A stretch of DNA of 64,000 nucleotides from Anaspis maculata (Eukaryota; Arthropoda; Insecta; Coleoptera; Scraptiidae), in contig OX421967.1 in assembly GCA_949128115.1 (NCBI GenBank), positions 56,308,855 to 56,372,854 on the forward strand, written 5' to 3'. Numbering within the stretch: the first letter of the stretch is position 1; each line of letters opens with the position of its first letter. Position numbers and translations under genes: made by a program. Below the pieces are notes generated by a model. That model had not been told where the DNA came from and ran no database searches. It was given only the letters and a program-made list of their open reading frames with translations. Shown piece after piece: positions 45,990 through 58,150 of the stretch.

Positions 45990-48900
45990 TAGTACAGGCA
46001 CTCGCCAAGTAGAATTGAGTATAAACTCTGCTTAAGCAAGTTTAAACCGAGCTTTATTCTTACGAGCGAGTGTCCAGAAGGCAATCGATGGAAATGACAG
46101 ATGATTATTTACAGCTAGTATCGTGTAAACTTGGCTTGAGCATTCGATTTGCAAGTGTAGACTTAGCCTCATTCATAGTAAGTTGAAGACATTCTCTTGC
46201 AAGCGACGCTAGTTTCGCAATCCTTGTGTAAACCGAGCTTTATTCTTACAAGCGAGTGTCTGGAAGGCACTTGTTGGAAATATAAGTTTATCATTTATCG
46301 CTTTCACTGTGTGAATCTGGCTTAATTATTTACTTTTCAAGAGTAAATCCAGCCTAATTTAGACAGGCGAGTCAACTATAAGGCTTTTGTTGCAAACGAT
46401 GACTGGTCTCTGTATTTCTCTTGTAAACTGCTCTTAAGCTATAGATTTTCAAGTATAAACTGAGCTTGAAGCAAGTAAGTGACTTGAAACCACTTTTCGG
46501 AAACGACAGGTGGTTATTATCCTCTAAAGACGTTTGCTGCAGCGATAGAGGACTTGAAACAGTAAATCACTTTTTTGTTGCGTAAACTGAGCTTTATTCA
46601 CTACAAACTTGAGCTAAAAGACAGCATTTCTGCAACCGGTAGATGAGAATTAGTCATCGCTTTTCTCGTGTGAACTGAACTTCAATTCCCAGCAAGTCTT
46701 CTAAGCACTCGCTAAAATCTACAAGGCGAGCTAGTGAGAACCTAATTTTTGTGTGTGTAAATCGACTTTTACTCGCTACATTGTCGCTTTATTGTGTAAA
46801 CTGACCTTTATTCATGTTTGGGAACAAGTATTCTGAAGGTACACAATAGGTACAATAATCACACAATCAATTATTTGATGCATAAACTGGGCTTTATACA
46901 ATAAGCGGTTTGATGAAAAATCACCTGTTGCTCTCGTGTGAACTGAGCTTTATCTTTCAGCGAGTCATCTAACCACTCGCTGGAAGCTACAGGGCGAGCT
47001 ACAAAGAACTTAATTTTTGTGTGTGTAAACTGACCTTTACTTGCTATTTTGTAACTTTCTTGTGGTAAATTGACCCTTATTCATGTTTAAAAGCGAGGAT
47101 TCTAGAGGAATTCACCTGAAGCGACAGATTAACTGCAATTTTTTTTCTGTACAAACTGAGCTTTATCCAGTTATCGGTTCAAATAAAAAAGCACCTGCTG
47201 CTTTCGTGTAAACTGAGCTTTACCTTCCAGCGAGTCTTCTAAGCACTCGCTGACAGCTACAAGGCGAGCTACTGAGAACCTACTGAAGCTACTGAAATTT
47301 TTGTGTGTGAAAATCGACTTTTACTCGCTACATTGTCGCTTTATTGTGTAAACTGACCGTTATTCATGTTTGGAAGCGAGCATTCTGAAGGTACTTGCCT
47401 AAAGCGACAGATCACCTACAATTTATCATTTGCGTATAAACTGGGCTTAATCTTTCAGCGAGATCTAACCACTAGCTGAAAGCTACAGGGCGAGCTACAA
47501 AGAACATAATTTTTGTGTGTGTAAACTAACTTTTACTCGCTATTTTGTAACTTTCTTGTGGTAAATTGACCCTTATTCATGTTTGAAAGCAAGGATTCCA
47601 GAGGCACTTATCTGAAACGACAGATGAACTGCAATCTTTTTTCTGCATAAGCCATAAACAGAGCTTTATACAGTAATCGGTTCAAATAAAAAAGCACTTG
47701 CTGCTCTCGTGCGAATTGAGCTTTACCTTTCAGCGAGTCATCTAACCACTCGCTAAAAGCTACAGGGCGAGCTACAGAGAACTTAATTTTTTGTGAAAAC
47801 TGACCCTTATTCAGCGAAGCGACAGATTAACTGCAATCTTTTTTTCTGTACAAACTGAGCTTTATCCATTAATCGGTTCAAATAAAAAAGCACCTGCTGC
47901 TATCGTGTGAACTGAGCTTTACCATTCAGCGAGTCTCCTAAGCACTCGCCGAAAGCTATAAGGCGAGCTGCTGAGAACCTACTTTTCGTGTGTGTAAATC
48001 GACTTTTACTTGCTACATTGCCGCTTTATTGTGAAAACTGACCGTTATTCATGTTTGGAAGCGAGTATTCTAAAGGTACTTGCCTAAAGCGACAGATCAC
48101 CTACAATCAATTATTTGCGTATAAACTGGGCTTTATCAAGCTACAGGGTCAGCTACAAAGAACATAATTTTTGTGTGTGTGAATTAACCTTTACTCGCTG
48201 TTTTGTAACTTTCTTGTGGTGAATTGACCCTTATTCATGTTTGAAAGCGAGGGGTTTGCTGCTCTCGTGTGAATTGAGCTTCACCTTTCAGCGAGTCATC
48301 TAGCCACCCGCTGAAAGCTACAGGGCGAGCTACAGAGGACTCAATTTTTTGGGTAAACTGACCCTTATTTAGGGAAGCGACAGATTAACTGCAATTTTTT
48401 TTTAATACAAACTGAGCTTTATCCATTGATCGATTCAAATGAAAAAGAGCTTGCAGCTCTCGTGTGAATTAGGCCTTACCTTTCAGCGAGTCTTCTAAGC
48501 ACTCGCTGACAGCCACAAGGCGAGCTACTGAGAACCTAATTTGTGTGTATGTAAATCGACTTTTACTCGCTACATTGTCGCTTTATTATGTAAACTGACC
48601 GTTATTCATTTTTGGAAGCAGGTATTCTAAAGGTACTTGCCTAAAGCGACAGATCACTTGCAAACAATCATTTGCGTATAAACTGGGCTTTATCCTTCAG
48701 CGAGATCTAACCACTCGCTGAAAGCTACCGGACGAGCTACAAAGAACATAATTTTTGTGTGTGTAAACTGACCTTTACTGGCTGTTTTGTAACTTTCTTG
48801 TGGTAAATTGACCCTTATTCAAGTTTGAAAGCGAGGATTCTAGAGGCACTTACCTGAAGCGACAGATTAACCGCAATCTTTTTTTCTGCATAAACTGAGC

Positions 48901-49800
48901 TTTATACAGTAACCGGTTCAAGTAAAAAAGCACCTGCTGCTCTCGTGTGAACTGAGCTTCACCTTTCTAACCACTCGCTGAAAGCTACCGGGCGAGCTAC
49001 AGAGACCTTAATTTTTTGTGTAAACTGACTTTTATTCAGCGACCCTTATTACGATCAATTTTGGCTGTATAAACTGAGCTTTATACAATTAAAAAGTACC
49101 TGCTGCGAACGATAAGTGACTGGTTAATGTATTTCTCATGTAAACTAAGCTTCATCTTTTCAAGCAGGTCTCCTGAATGTACTTGTCGGAAGCAGCAGAG
49201 AACAATACTCAAAAGTCTTTTCATGTAAACTGGGCTTCAGTCACTTGGAAACTGGTCATTTAAAACGCACTTGCTGTAGACAGCATGCGACTGACTATCG
49301 ATTTTCATGTAAACTAAGCTTAATTTAAACCACTTTCTCGACTGTTAGTATTAGTGAAAACGAAAAACAACCAGTTTTATTGCTTTTACATGTAAACCGA
49401 GCTTTATGTTTACCAGGGAGTGTTCCAAGTGCTAGAAGCGGCACAGGACTATAACGGGCTTTTGTGTAGGCTAGGCTTAGCTTTATTCGTGCGAGTCGTT
49501 TAAAAAGCAATGGAAGCTAAAGCTTTGTTTACTTTCACACATGTATCTATAATTCTATTTCATTATAACTGAAGCTTCGTATACACTTGAGCGTGAGCCT
49601 TGTATAGCTAAAGCTTGCTTTACGTCTATTAGTATCCATTAGTGTTCACCCAAATGAAGTCACGTTTAGTGAAAGCTTGTATGGCTAAAGCTTGATTTGC
49701 CCCGTTGTTGTTAACCCAAATTCAGCTTGGATTGCCACTCGAACGCAAGCAAGTAGTAGCTAAAGCCTCGTTTACGCTCGTATTTATTTTTGAACGTGAT
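45990..49800. repeat. B-family array, left arm
   Basis: The unit core is GTGTAAACTGAGCTTTATYC followed by TTCAGCGAGTCWTCTAACCACTCGCTGAAAGCTACAGGGCGAGCTAC. A longer composite recurs about every 300-500 bp between 46.9 and 49.0 kb. Orientation reverses for the last ~280 bp (AAAGCTTGCTTTACGTC at 49611). Confidence 0.85.
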
Positions 49801-49804
49801 AAGC

Positions 49805-51300
49805 TTCGATTTCTACTCGAACAAATTACCATTAGAAACCACAAGAAAACGATTCAAATGCGTACTGGTCCCTATCGGTACCAATATGTGCTTTTTAGGG
49901 AATATTCGTCCATAGTTCATAGCCGTAGATGGATGTTCATGAACTTTCATCTGAATCCATTGTGATTTCCCTGTACAAACCATTCAATCATAGAAACCAA
50001 TAGATTCCCATAAGAACTGAGGACAGTACGAATTCTTTATACAAACCCGTATCAAATTTCGTTCACAATACGTTCACATAGCAAACTATTCAAACCAATG
50101 GAGACTTTTATAGGTATGAATATGTCTTCTATTGGTCTTCAACGAAACATTGCTTCAATATCGCACAATTTTGACACTGAGTAGGAAAACTTCCCTTGCA
50201 AATACGTTTCTTATGCTTTGAATAGTCTTTCTGATGGTTTGACATGCAAGACGGTATCTATCAAGGCGAATGTGAGAGAAATTACCTCCCTATAGAAGCT
50301 GATGAGAAAATCGTTGTAAAAAAAGTTAGTCCAACCAATTGGTTTACACAGCAGCCTCTATACAGACCAATTGAGACTCTTACTGGTATCAATATGGTTT
50401 CTAGTTGTCCTCACAACACTGTTTCAAAACACGATTTCCAGACTGAATAGGAAATTCCCATTGCAAAGAAGTTCCTTTTGGTTTGGATATTTTTTATAAT
50501 GGTTTGACACGCTAGACGGTATCTATCCCGGCAAATATGAGAGGAATCTAATGAAAACACCGTTATAAAAAATTTCGTCAAACCAATAGGTTCACATAGC
50601 AACCTCTATCCAAACCAACGGAGACTCCTACTGGGATCAACAACAACCTACAACAATGTTCCTAACATTGTTCCAGAACACACAATCTTGGAATTGAATG
50701 GAAAATTCCCTCTGCATAGAAGTTTCTTTTGGTTTGAATATTCTTTCTGATGGTTTGACACGCCAGACGGTGTCTATTAAGCGAGTACAGGAGAAAATTA
50801 TAATAAACGAAAATAAAATAGTGTTCTTCCTCCTTAACGGCTCTTGAGAGAAAATTATCTTTCTACAGAAGCTAATGAGAAAATCATAATAAACAAGTAC
50901 ATCAAACCAATGAGATCCAATGGACCTTATACAAAACCTTGCTAGTTCCTGTAAGTTTCACCAAGTTCTCTATTGGTTTAATGTGGTGGTTGATCTATTT
51001 AAATTAAAATTTTTGTATAAGTGGTCAAGAAATTCTTTGTAATATAACGGTACTCGAACCAATTGGATCCATTTGATCCGATACAAACCCTTGCGAGCTT
51101 CTGTGAGTTTCAATCTGTTTCCTATTGGTTTATTGAGGTAGTGCGCGGAGAATTGTGTAATTTCAAGTGTTTCCGAAATTCTTTGTATTGAAACTGTTAC
51201 CAAACCAGTAAAATCCAATAGAACTCAGATGAACCCTTGCAAGTTTTTATAGGTTTCGATAAGTTTTCTGTTGGTTTTAACATAGCAGTGACATAGTCTT
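49805..51300. repeat. A-family array, left arm
   Basis: Units have AAACCAATRGAGACTCYTA and ATTGGTYT dyads, and longer composites have GGTTTGACAYGCYAGACGGTATCTATC near 50237, 50508 and 50754 (period ~250-270 bp). Confidence 0.8.
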
Positions 51301-52200
51301 ACACCAAAACGAAGCCTTCTTTGTTCTTTTCGCCAGGATTTCATATTTTTATCTCGATTTGTAACCGCCAGATCATGATCAAATCATCACTATTATTATT
51401 GCTACCGCTGCTAATTCAATGTAGGTCATCCGACGCCCATTTGCACACACACTGTGGTGCGACTTTGAAACAAAAAAAAAACTATGGCTTTGACGCAATA
51501 ACCGGCCAGCACTGCTGGAACTGCTGGCTGCTCTCATCTCTGAAAGCATAGCACGGACCAACACAGCACAAGAAAAAGAGCATAAATCACCGACGCACAA
51601 AAGTTTCCCATTGTAGCAGTACCATATACCATAGTACCTCCATTACTGAAAGTATAGCACACCATGTAATGTACGGGACCTTGAACTGGTGCGTTTTCAG
51701 TTCAACTCTTTCGTGGTTACGGCCGCATGAGAGCATCATCAGGAAGCGTACCCGTCTCTCTTGCGTTGCCCGAGCACCATAGTAGTGTCGCAATGGGAGA
51801 GGAGCAGAGCTAGGCCACGGCGAGCTCAGGCCGTGCCGCGGAGGGCTTATTTCTTTGTGTTCTTTGTTAGAGAAACCGAGTCCGGTACCTAGAGCTCTCC
51901 TAACGGTTCTTTTTTTCTCGTTGCAATTCGAACAATTAAAGCACTAAAATCGGAACGTGCGTGGGCGCGACCCATCGATCACCGCACGCCTCTTGCATGA
52001 ACCACGCATCTCGTTAATATTTGAAAATTTGCGCTTGTACCGGTCAGATTCGGAATGAGAATAGAATTTCCCGTTTTGAGACACCCAACTCGGTACCATT
52101 ATAATTGAAAATGGAGAAGATGTGGACCGGGCTTGAATTGCAACGCCTACTACGATACCTGACTATTTTAAGCGTTATTTCGGTTCATATCCGATACAGT
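51300..52200. other. Unique centre (loop) of the giant palindrome
   Basis: This is more GC-rich than the arms, without array structure. A 77-codon + frame (51321-51551) contains a Leu-rich stretch from the Met at 51375 (MIKSSLLLLLPLLIQC) that resembles a signal peptide. A minus frame spans 51587-51793. Neither shows a domain. If the palindrome is a transposable element, its gene would be expected here, but I see no transposase. Confidence 0.5.
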
Positions 52201-54020
52201 CAGTGCATGAACCAATAACTGCCACATCCAACCATCAGAAAACATTTTAAAACCCACAGAAACTAGCAAGGGTTTGTATAGGATCCAACTGGATTTTATT
52301 AGTTTGATTACTGTTTCATAACAACGAATTTGCTCCAGTTCCACAACAATACAATTTTCAACGCAGCAACTACCATCAAACCAATAGAGAATCTATTGGA
52401 ATACATAGAAATCGCAATGGTTTGTATAGAATCGATTAGATTTTATTGGTTAGGATTTCCGTTGTACTGCTACACATTTCTTATTCATTTCAACACAAAT
52501 AACATCTTCGATGCGAAAGCACTGAATTGAACCAATAGAACACATTTTGAACCCAATTGAAACCCGTTAGAATTTGTATAGGGTCTACTGGATTTTACTA
52601 GTTAGATCACTGTTTTAGAACAACGATTTCTTATACAGTTCTAGGAAAATACCATTCAATAGCAATAATAATCATGTTGAACCAATAAAAGACAAACTGG
52701 AACCGATAGAAATATGTAGCTTTCTCATAGGGTCTACTGAATTCAACTGGTTTGATTACCGTTTACTATTGTATGTAACCAATTTCTTTCACCTACAATT
52801 TTCTACAAGCCAACTACCATACCCAACCAATATAAAACACACTAAAACCAACTGAGATCCATGAGCGTTCATAGAAACTCGTGAGCGTTTCTAGAGATCC
52901 TATTGAATTTTTCTGGCTATTATTGTTTCATTAGAACAAATATCATAGGCACTTCTACAAAAATTCAATTTTCCACGAAGCAACTATTTAAATACATTAA
53001 ACCAGGAGAACACATATTGAAACCCATTAAAACTCGTAGAGGTTTGTACAGTGCCGATTGGATTTTATTGGTTTGATCACCGTTACATTACAGGGGAATT
53101 TCCAATGCAATTGCACAAAAATACAATTTTCCACGCAGAAACTACAATATCGACCCAATAGAAAACAAGTTGGAACCCATATAAACTCGCAAGGGCTTGT
53201 AGATGATCTAATGGATTCAACTGGTTTGAGTACCGTTTTATTACAATAAAATTTCTCATGCACTTCCACAAAAGTACGATTTCTCACCCACTAGAACTAC
53301 CAATGGAAAACATATTGAAACCAACAAAAGGTAGTCAGCTTGTACGAGATCCAGTGGATTTTAATGGTTCAATTGTCGTTTCATTACGACGAATATTTTT
53401 AAAATCTGCACAAAACTACAATTTTACACGCATCAATCACATTACCATCCTGCACCAATAAAAAACAATTTCAAACCCGAAGGAAACTTGCTAAGGTAAG
53501 TGGAGGGTCCATTGCATCTTATTGGTTTGACGTACTGTTTTATAGTGATTTTCTTATTAGATCCCATGAGAAAAGAATTTCCTCACCATCGTCGCCGTGA
53601 TAGATACCATCTAGCGTGTCAAACCATTAGAAATAATATTCAAACCAGAGGAAACTTTTTTGCAAAGAAAATTTTCTATTCAATCTCAAAATTGGGCGTT
53701 ACCGAAGCAATGTTTTGAAGACCACTAGGAAACATATTTACACCAATAGAAGTCCTCAGTGGTTGGAAACGTGGAAACGTATTGGTTTGACAACATTTCG
53801 TATCAGTTTTCAGAAAGAATTCGTGCTGAACTCAATTTTTATAGAATTCTATTGGTTTCTATGACTGAATGGTTTGTATAGAGGAATCACATATGATTCA
53901 GAAAAAAAATCATAGACATCTACGACCATGAACTATGACTGTGGATGAATATTTACTAAAAGCACATATTGGAACCAATATGGACCATTACGCATTTGAA
54001 TGTTTTCCTTTTGGTTTCTG
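52200..54020. repeat. A-family array, right arm (inverted)
   Basis: The unit is about 150-160 bp: ACCAATAGAAAACATATTGAAACCC, AAACTCGTAGAGGTTTGTAYAG, ATCSATTGGATTTTATTGGTTTGATCACCGTTT. Clear units lie near 52255, 52380, 52540, 53010, 53155 and 53290. It reads as the reverse of the 49.8-51.3 kb array. Confidence 0.82.
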
Positions 54021-57000
54021 ATGGTCATTTGTTCGAGTAGAAATCGAAGCTTCATCACAGTCAGCAGTAAATACGAGACGCAAATCAAGCTTTAGCTCGA
54101 AGCTTTAGCTTTCGAGCTGCTACTTGCTCGAGTTCGAGTGGTAATCTAAGCTGTATTCCGGTTAACAACAGGGCAAATCAAGCTTTAGCTATACAAGCTA
54201 TCACTAAACGCGCTTTAAGCTCTACTCGCTTAAATTAAAGTAAAATTCGAAGCTTCACTTCGGTGAGCACTCGTCGAAATTGTCACTGATAAACGTAAAG
54301 CAAGCTTCAGATAAAGCTTACGCTTAAATGTATAAAAAGCTTCAGTTTGACACAGTATAAATGTAAACAAAGCTTCAACTTCAAATACGTTTTGAACGAC
54401 TCGCGCGAATGAAGCGTGGTTCACACAGAAAACGGTTGTAGTCGTTTGTCGCTTTTAGCATTCTGTAACACTCGCTTTTGAAGATGAAGCTTTGTTTACA
54501 CAAAAATGCAACAAATTGGTTGTTTTTCGCTGCCACCACTCACAATTAGTAAACTGGTTTGTAAAGATTAAGCTTAGTTTACACGAGCATGCGCCAAGAA
54601 GCAATCGCGTTTCAGATGACTAGTTTGAAAAGAATAAAGCCCAGTTTACATTTAAAAAGCTATTCAGTATTGTTCTCTGTTGCTTTTGACGAGTGCATTT
54701 AGGAGACTCGCTTGAAAAGATAGAGCTCAGCTTACACGAAGAATACGATAACTAGTCACTTGTCGTTCGCAGCAGGTGCTTTTCAATTGTGTGAAGCCCA
54801 GTTTACACGGAAAAAGTTAATTGTAAGTACTCTGTTACTTTAGGCAAGTGCCTTAAGAATACTCGCTTTAAAACATAAATGAAGGTGAGTTTACACAAGC
54901 AAGCGACAATGTAGCGAGTGAAGCTCAATTTACAGACAAAAAAATTGAGTACACTGTAGCTTGCCCTGTAGTTTTCAGTGGGTGGTTAAAAGTCTTGCTT
55001 GGAATTGAAGCTCAGTTTACACGAGAAAAGCGATAACGAATTATCATCTACCGCCTGCAAAAATAGTGTCTTTTAGCTTAGCTTGTAGTGGATAAAGCTC
55101 AGTTTACACGAAGATAAAAGCGATTTACTGTTTCAAATCCTCTATCGCTGGCAGAAAACGCCTTTAGAGGATGAGCTTATCAACATGAAGCTCAGTTCAC
55201 ACGAGAAGAATGGCAACTAGCCATCTGCCGTTTTCAAAAAGTGCCTTTAGGTCATTCACTTGCACGCATTAAGCTTAGTTCACATTTGAAAATCTATAGC
55301 TTAAGAGCAGTTTACACGAGAAATGCGAAGACCAATGATAGTTTGTAATATAAGCCTTATTGATGGTTGACCCGCCTGTATGACTTGGGCTGGATTTACT
55401 TTTAAAACAAATAATTAAGTCCGGTTCACGCAGCGAAAACGATGACTTATTACCTTCAGACACTCGCTTAAACGAATAAAGCTTGGTTTACGCAAGGATT
55501 GCAAAATCAGCGTCGCTTGCAAAGAATGTCTTCAAGTTACTATGAATTAAGCTAAGTTTACACTTGAAAATAGAATACTTAGGCCCAGTTTACACGATAA
55601 AAGCTGTATATAATCTCCTGTCGTCTCCGACGACTGCTTTTCGGCACTCGCTCGTAAGAATAAAGCTAGGTTTACACGAATATAGCAAAAGCTCTTCGTC
55701 GCTTGCAATAAAAGATAGATTTCAATCGACTATCAATTAAGCTGATCTTACACCTGAAAACGAATACTTAGGCTCAGTTTACACGATAAAGGCTGTGAAT
55801 AATCACTTGTCGTTTCCAACGACTGCCTTCCGGACACTCGGCCGTAAGAATGAAACTGGGTTCACACGAAAATGACGAAAACACTTCGTCGCTTGCAATA
55901 TGAAAAAGTCTTCAAGTCACTATAAATTAAGCTGAGTTTACGATTGAAAATCGAATACTTAGGAACAGTTTACACGATAAAGGCTGTGAATAATCACTTG
56001 TCATTTCCGACGACTGCTTTTCGAACACTCGCTCGTAAGAATAAAGCTCAGTTTACACAGCAAAAACTAGTCGTCGCTTGCAAGAAAATGTGTCCAAGTC
56101 ACTACGAATAAAGCTGAGTTTACTCTTGAAAATCGAATATTCAAGCCCAGTTTACACGATAAAGGCGTAAATAGTCTTATGTTGTTTTCAACGAGTGCTT
56201 TTTGATCACTCGCTAGTAAGAATAAAGCTCGGTTTATACAACAAGAACAAGTCGTCGCTTGCAAGAAAATGTGTTCAACTGACTATGAATAAAGCTAAGT
56301 TTACACTTGAAAATCGAGTACTAAAGCCCAGTTTACATGATACAAGCAGTAAATAGTCATCTGTTGCTTTCAACGAGTGCATTTTGATCACTCGCTTGTA
56401 AGAATAAAGTTCGGTTTACACAGCAAAAGCAAGACGTCGCTTGTAAGAAAATGTGTTCTGTCTATGAATAAAGCTGAATTTACACTTGAAAATTGAATAT
56501 TCAAGCCCAGTTTACACGATAAAGGCGATAAATAATCTTCTGTTGTTTTCGACGAGTGCTCTTAGATCACTCGCTGATGAGAATAAAGCTTCGTTTACAC
56601 AGCAAAAACTATTCGTCGCTTGTAAGAAAATGTGATCAAGTGACTATCAATGAAGCTGATTCATCTGTCGTTTCCAATGACTGTTTTTCGGACATCGCTC
56701 ATAAGAATAAAGCTAGGTTCACACAAGATAACGAAAACACTTCGTCGCTTGCAATAAGAATAGTCTTTAAATGACTATAAATTAAGCTGAGTTTACGCTT
56801 GAAAATCGAATACTTAAGCCCCGTTTACAGGATAAAAGCTGTAAATAATCACATGTCATTTCCAGCGACTGCTATTCGGACACTCGCTAAGAATAAAGCT
56901 AGGTTTACACGAGCATGGCGGAAATCAGTCGTCGCTTGCAAGCACATTTCTCCAAGTGACTATAAATTGAGCCGAGTTTACATTTGAAAATTGAATACTT

Positions 57001-57330
57001 GAGCCCAGTTCACACGTTACAGGAAGTGAATAGTAATCTCAAGTGACTTTAAATTAAGCTGAGTTTACACTTGAAAATTGAACACTGAGGCCTAGTTTAC
57101 ACAATACAGGTGGTGAATGGTTATCTCTTGTTTTGGGTGAGTGCCTTTCTGATACTTGCTCCTAAAAATAAAGCTCTGTTTACACGAGGATAGAGACGAC
57201 TAGTCGTCGCTTGAAAGAAAATGCCTCGTGCTTTAAGGCTAGGTCGAGAGCTAAGTCTAAGGCTAGTTACTCTCTGCTTTAGATGACTTGCTTGAACGAA
57301 TTAGGCCCTGTTTACACGAGCAAAGCGATC
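54020..57330. repeat. B-family array, right arm (inverted)
   Basis: AATAAAGCTCAGTTTACACG words alternate with CTTGAAAATCGAATACTTAAGCCCAGTTTACACGATAAAGGC. The composite unit is about 185-190 bp between 55600 and 56900 (TTCCGACGACTGCTTTTCGG at about 55627, 55816, 56006 and so on). Confidence 0.85.
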
Positions 57331-58150
57331 GCCTTTTGTCGCCAAAGGCAAGAAGCAGTGTATCGGAATTATTCCGAAATTCGGAAAGAAGTAGGCTGCG
57401 TGTCGGAACCAGCGGCAAAGAAAACAGAGGGGGCTTCGCCTGGCTTGACACATCAGGCACAGCCACCCGGGATTCAACAAGTAGCACGTGTCACTCCTCG
57501 CGCTTCTTGTGTGTGTGTGTGTCGCTGCCGCCGCACCACATTTTAATGATCCACAGCCAACTGCGATGGATGTTGTTTTGTTGATGATGGTAGGCATGCC
57601 TGCTTGATGCCTACGGACGGACAGATAGGACATCCATGGCAAGCCCTGATGAAAGACGAGTGGCACTCACACTTCTCACCAGTGAATAATTGACAGGTGT
57701 CCGTGTGTGCGTGCGTGAATCGGACGCAAATAAATCGTTAGCGGGCTCCGGAATATGAGAGACATGCGTCCATCACATCGTATTTACACCTTTTTTTCAC
57801 CTAACAGCCCATACAGCAAAGCCTGTACCTTGACTGTCATCCGGTAATCAGATGAAATAAAAACGTCTTTTTGACAAACACATTTTTGTTGGAAATTTTC
57901 ATTCAGAAAACATCTCCTCAGAAGCATGCATAATGACCGGGTACCCAACTACCAACCCATGTACGAACGCTTTATATGGAAGTACCTGGAGTGCATCAGA
58001 AGCAATTACCGTGGGCAAGTGGGCGAGCAGAAGAGGAGTGTGTGATTTTCTACAAAGTGCGTCGTGGTTATTATAATCATTGTTGCACAAATCCTCGTGC
58101 AAATCGCTCAGTGCGCGTCGGCTTTTGTCAGAGCATGTAAATGTATGCAA
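57330..58150. other. Unique spacer with GT-rich run
   Basis: No array. A short GTGTGTGTGTGT run lies at 57508-57521. Overlapping open frames on both strands (57283-57546, 57301-57666, 57899-58210) show no domain and cancel each other. Confidence 0.45.

Larger units (their letters stand above)
45990..57330. repeat. Giant imperfect palindrome, B-A-centre-A'-B'
   Basis: The symmetry centre is near 51925. Non-trivial matches pair across it. GAAGCTTCGATTTCTACTCG at 49800 matches the reverse of ~54033-54053. AAAGCTTGATTTGCCC plus GTTGTT at ~49695 matches the reverse of ~54180. A ~150-base block at ~49080-49235 (CCTGCTGCGAACGA...AGAACAATACT) matches the reverse of ~54640-54795 at roughly 80% by eye. 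The arms are about 5.4 kb and consist of degenerate tandem repeats. The centre (about 51.3-52.2 kb) is unique. No terminal duplication was identified. Confidence 0.75.

Noticed and set aside
51321..51551. Small secreted cysteine protein in the palindrome centre
   Set aside because: It has only a Leu-rich start and scattered Cys. There is no family match or splice or poly(A) context, so it is mentioned only as a possibility in the loop finding.
57283..57666. Overlapping 87-121 aa frames on both strands
   Set aside because: There are three competing frames in the same bases, with no splice-site pattern, no domain and a GT microsatellite inside.
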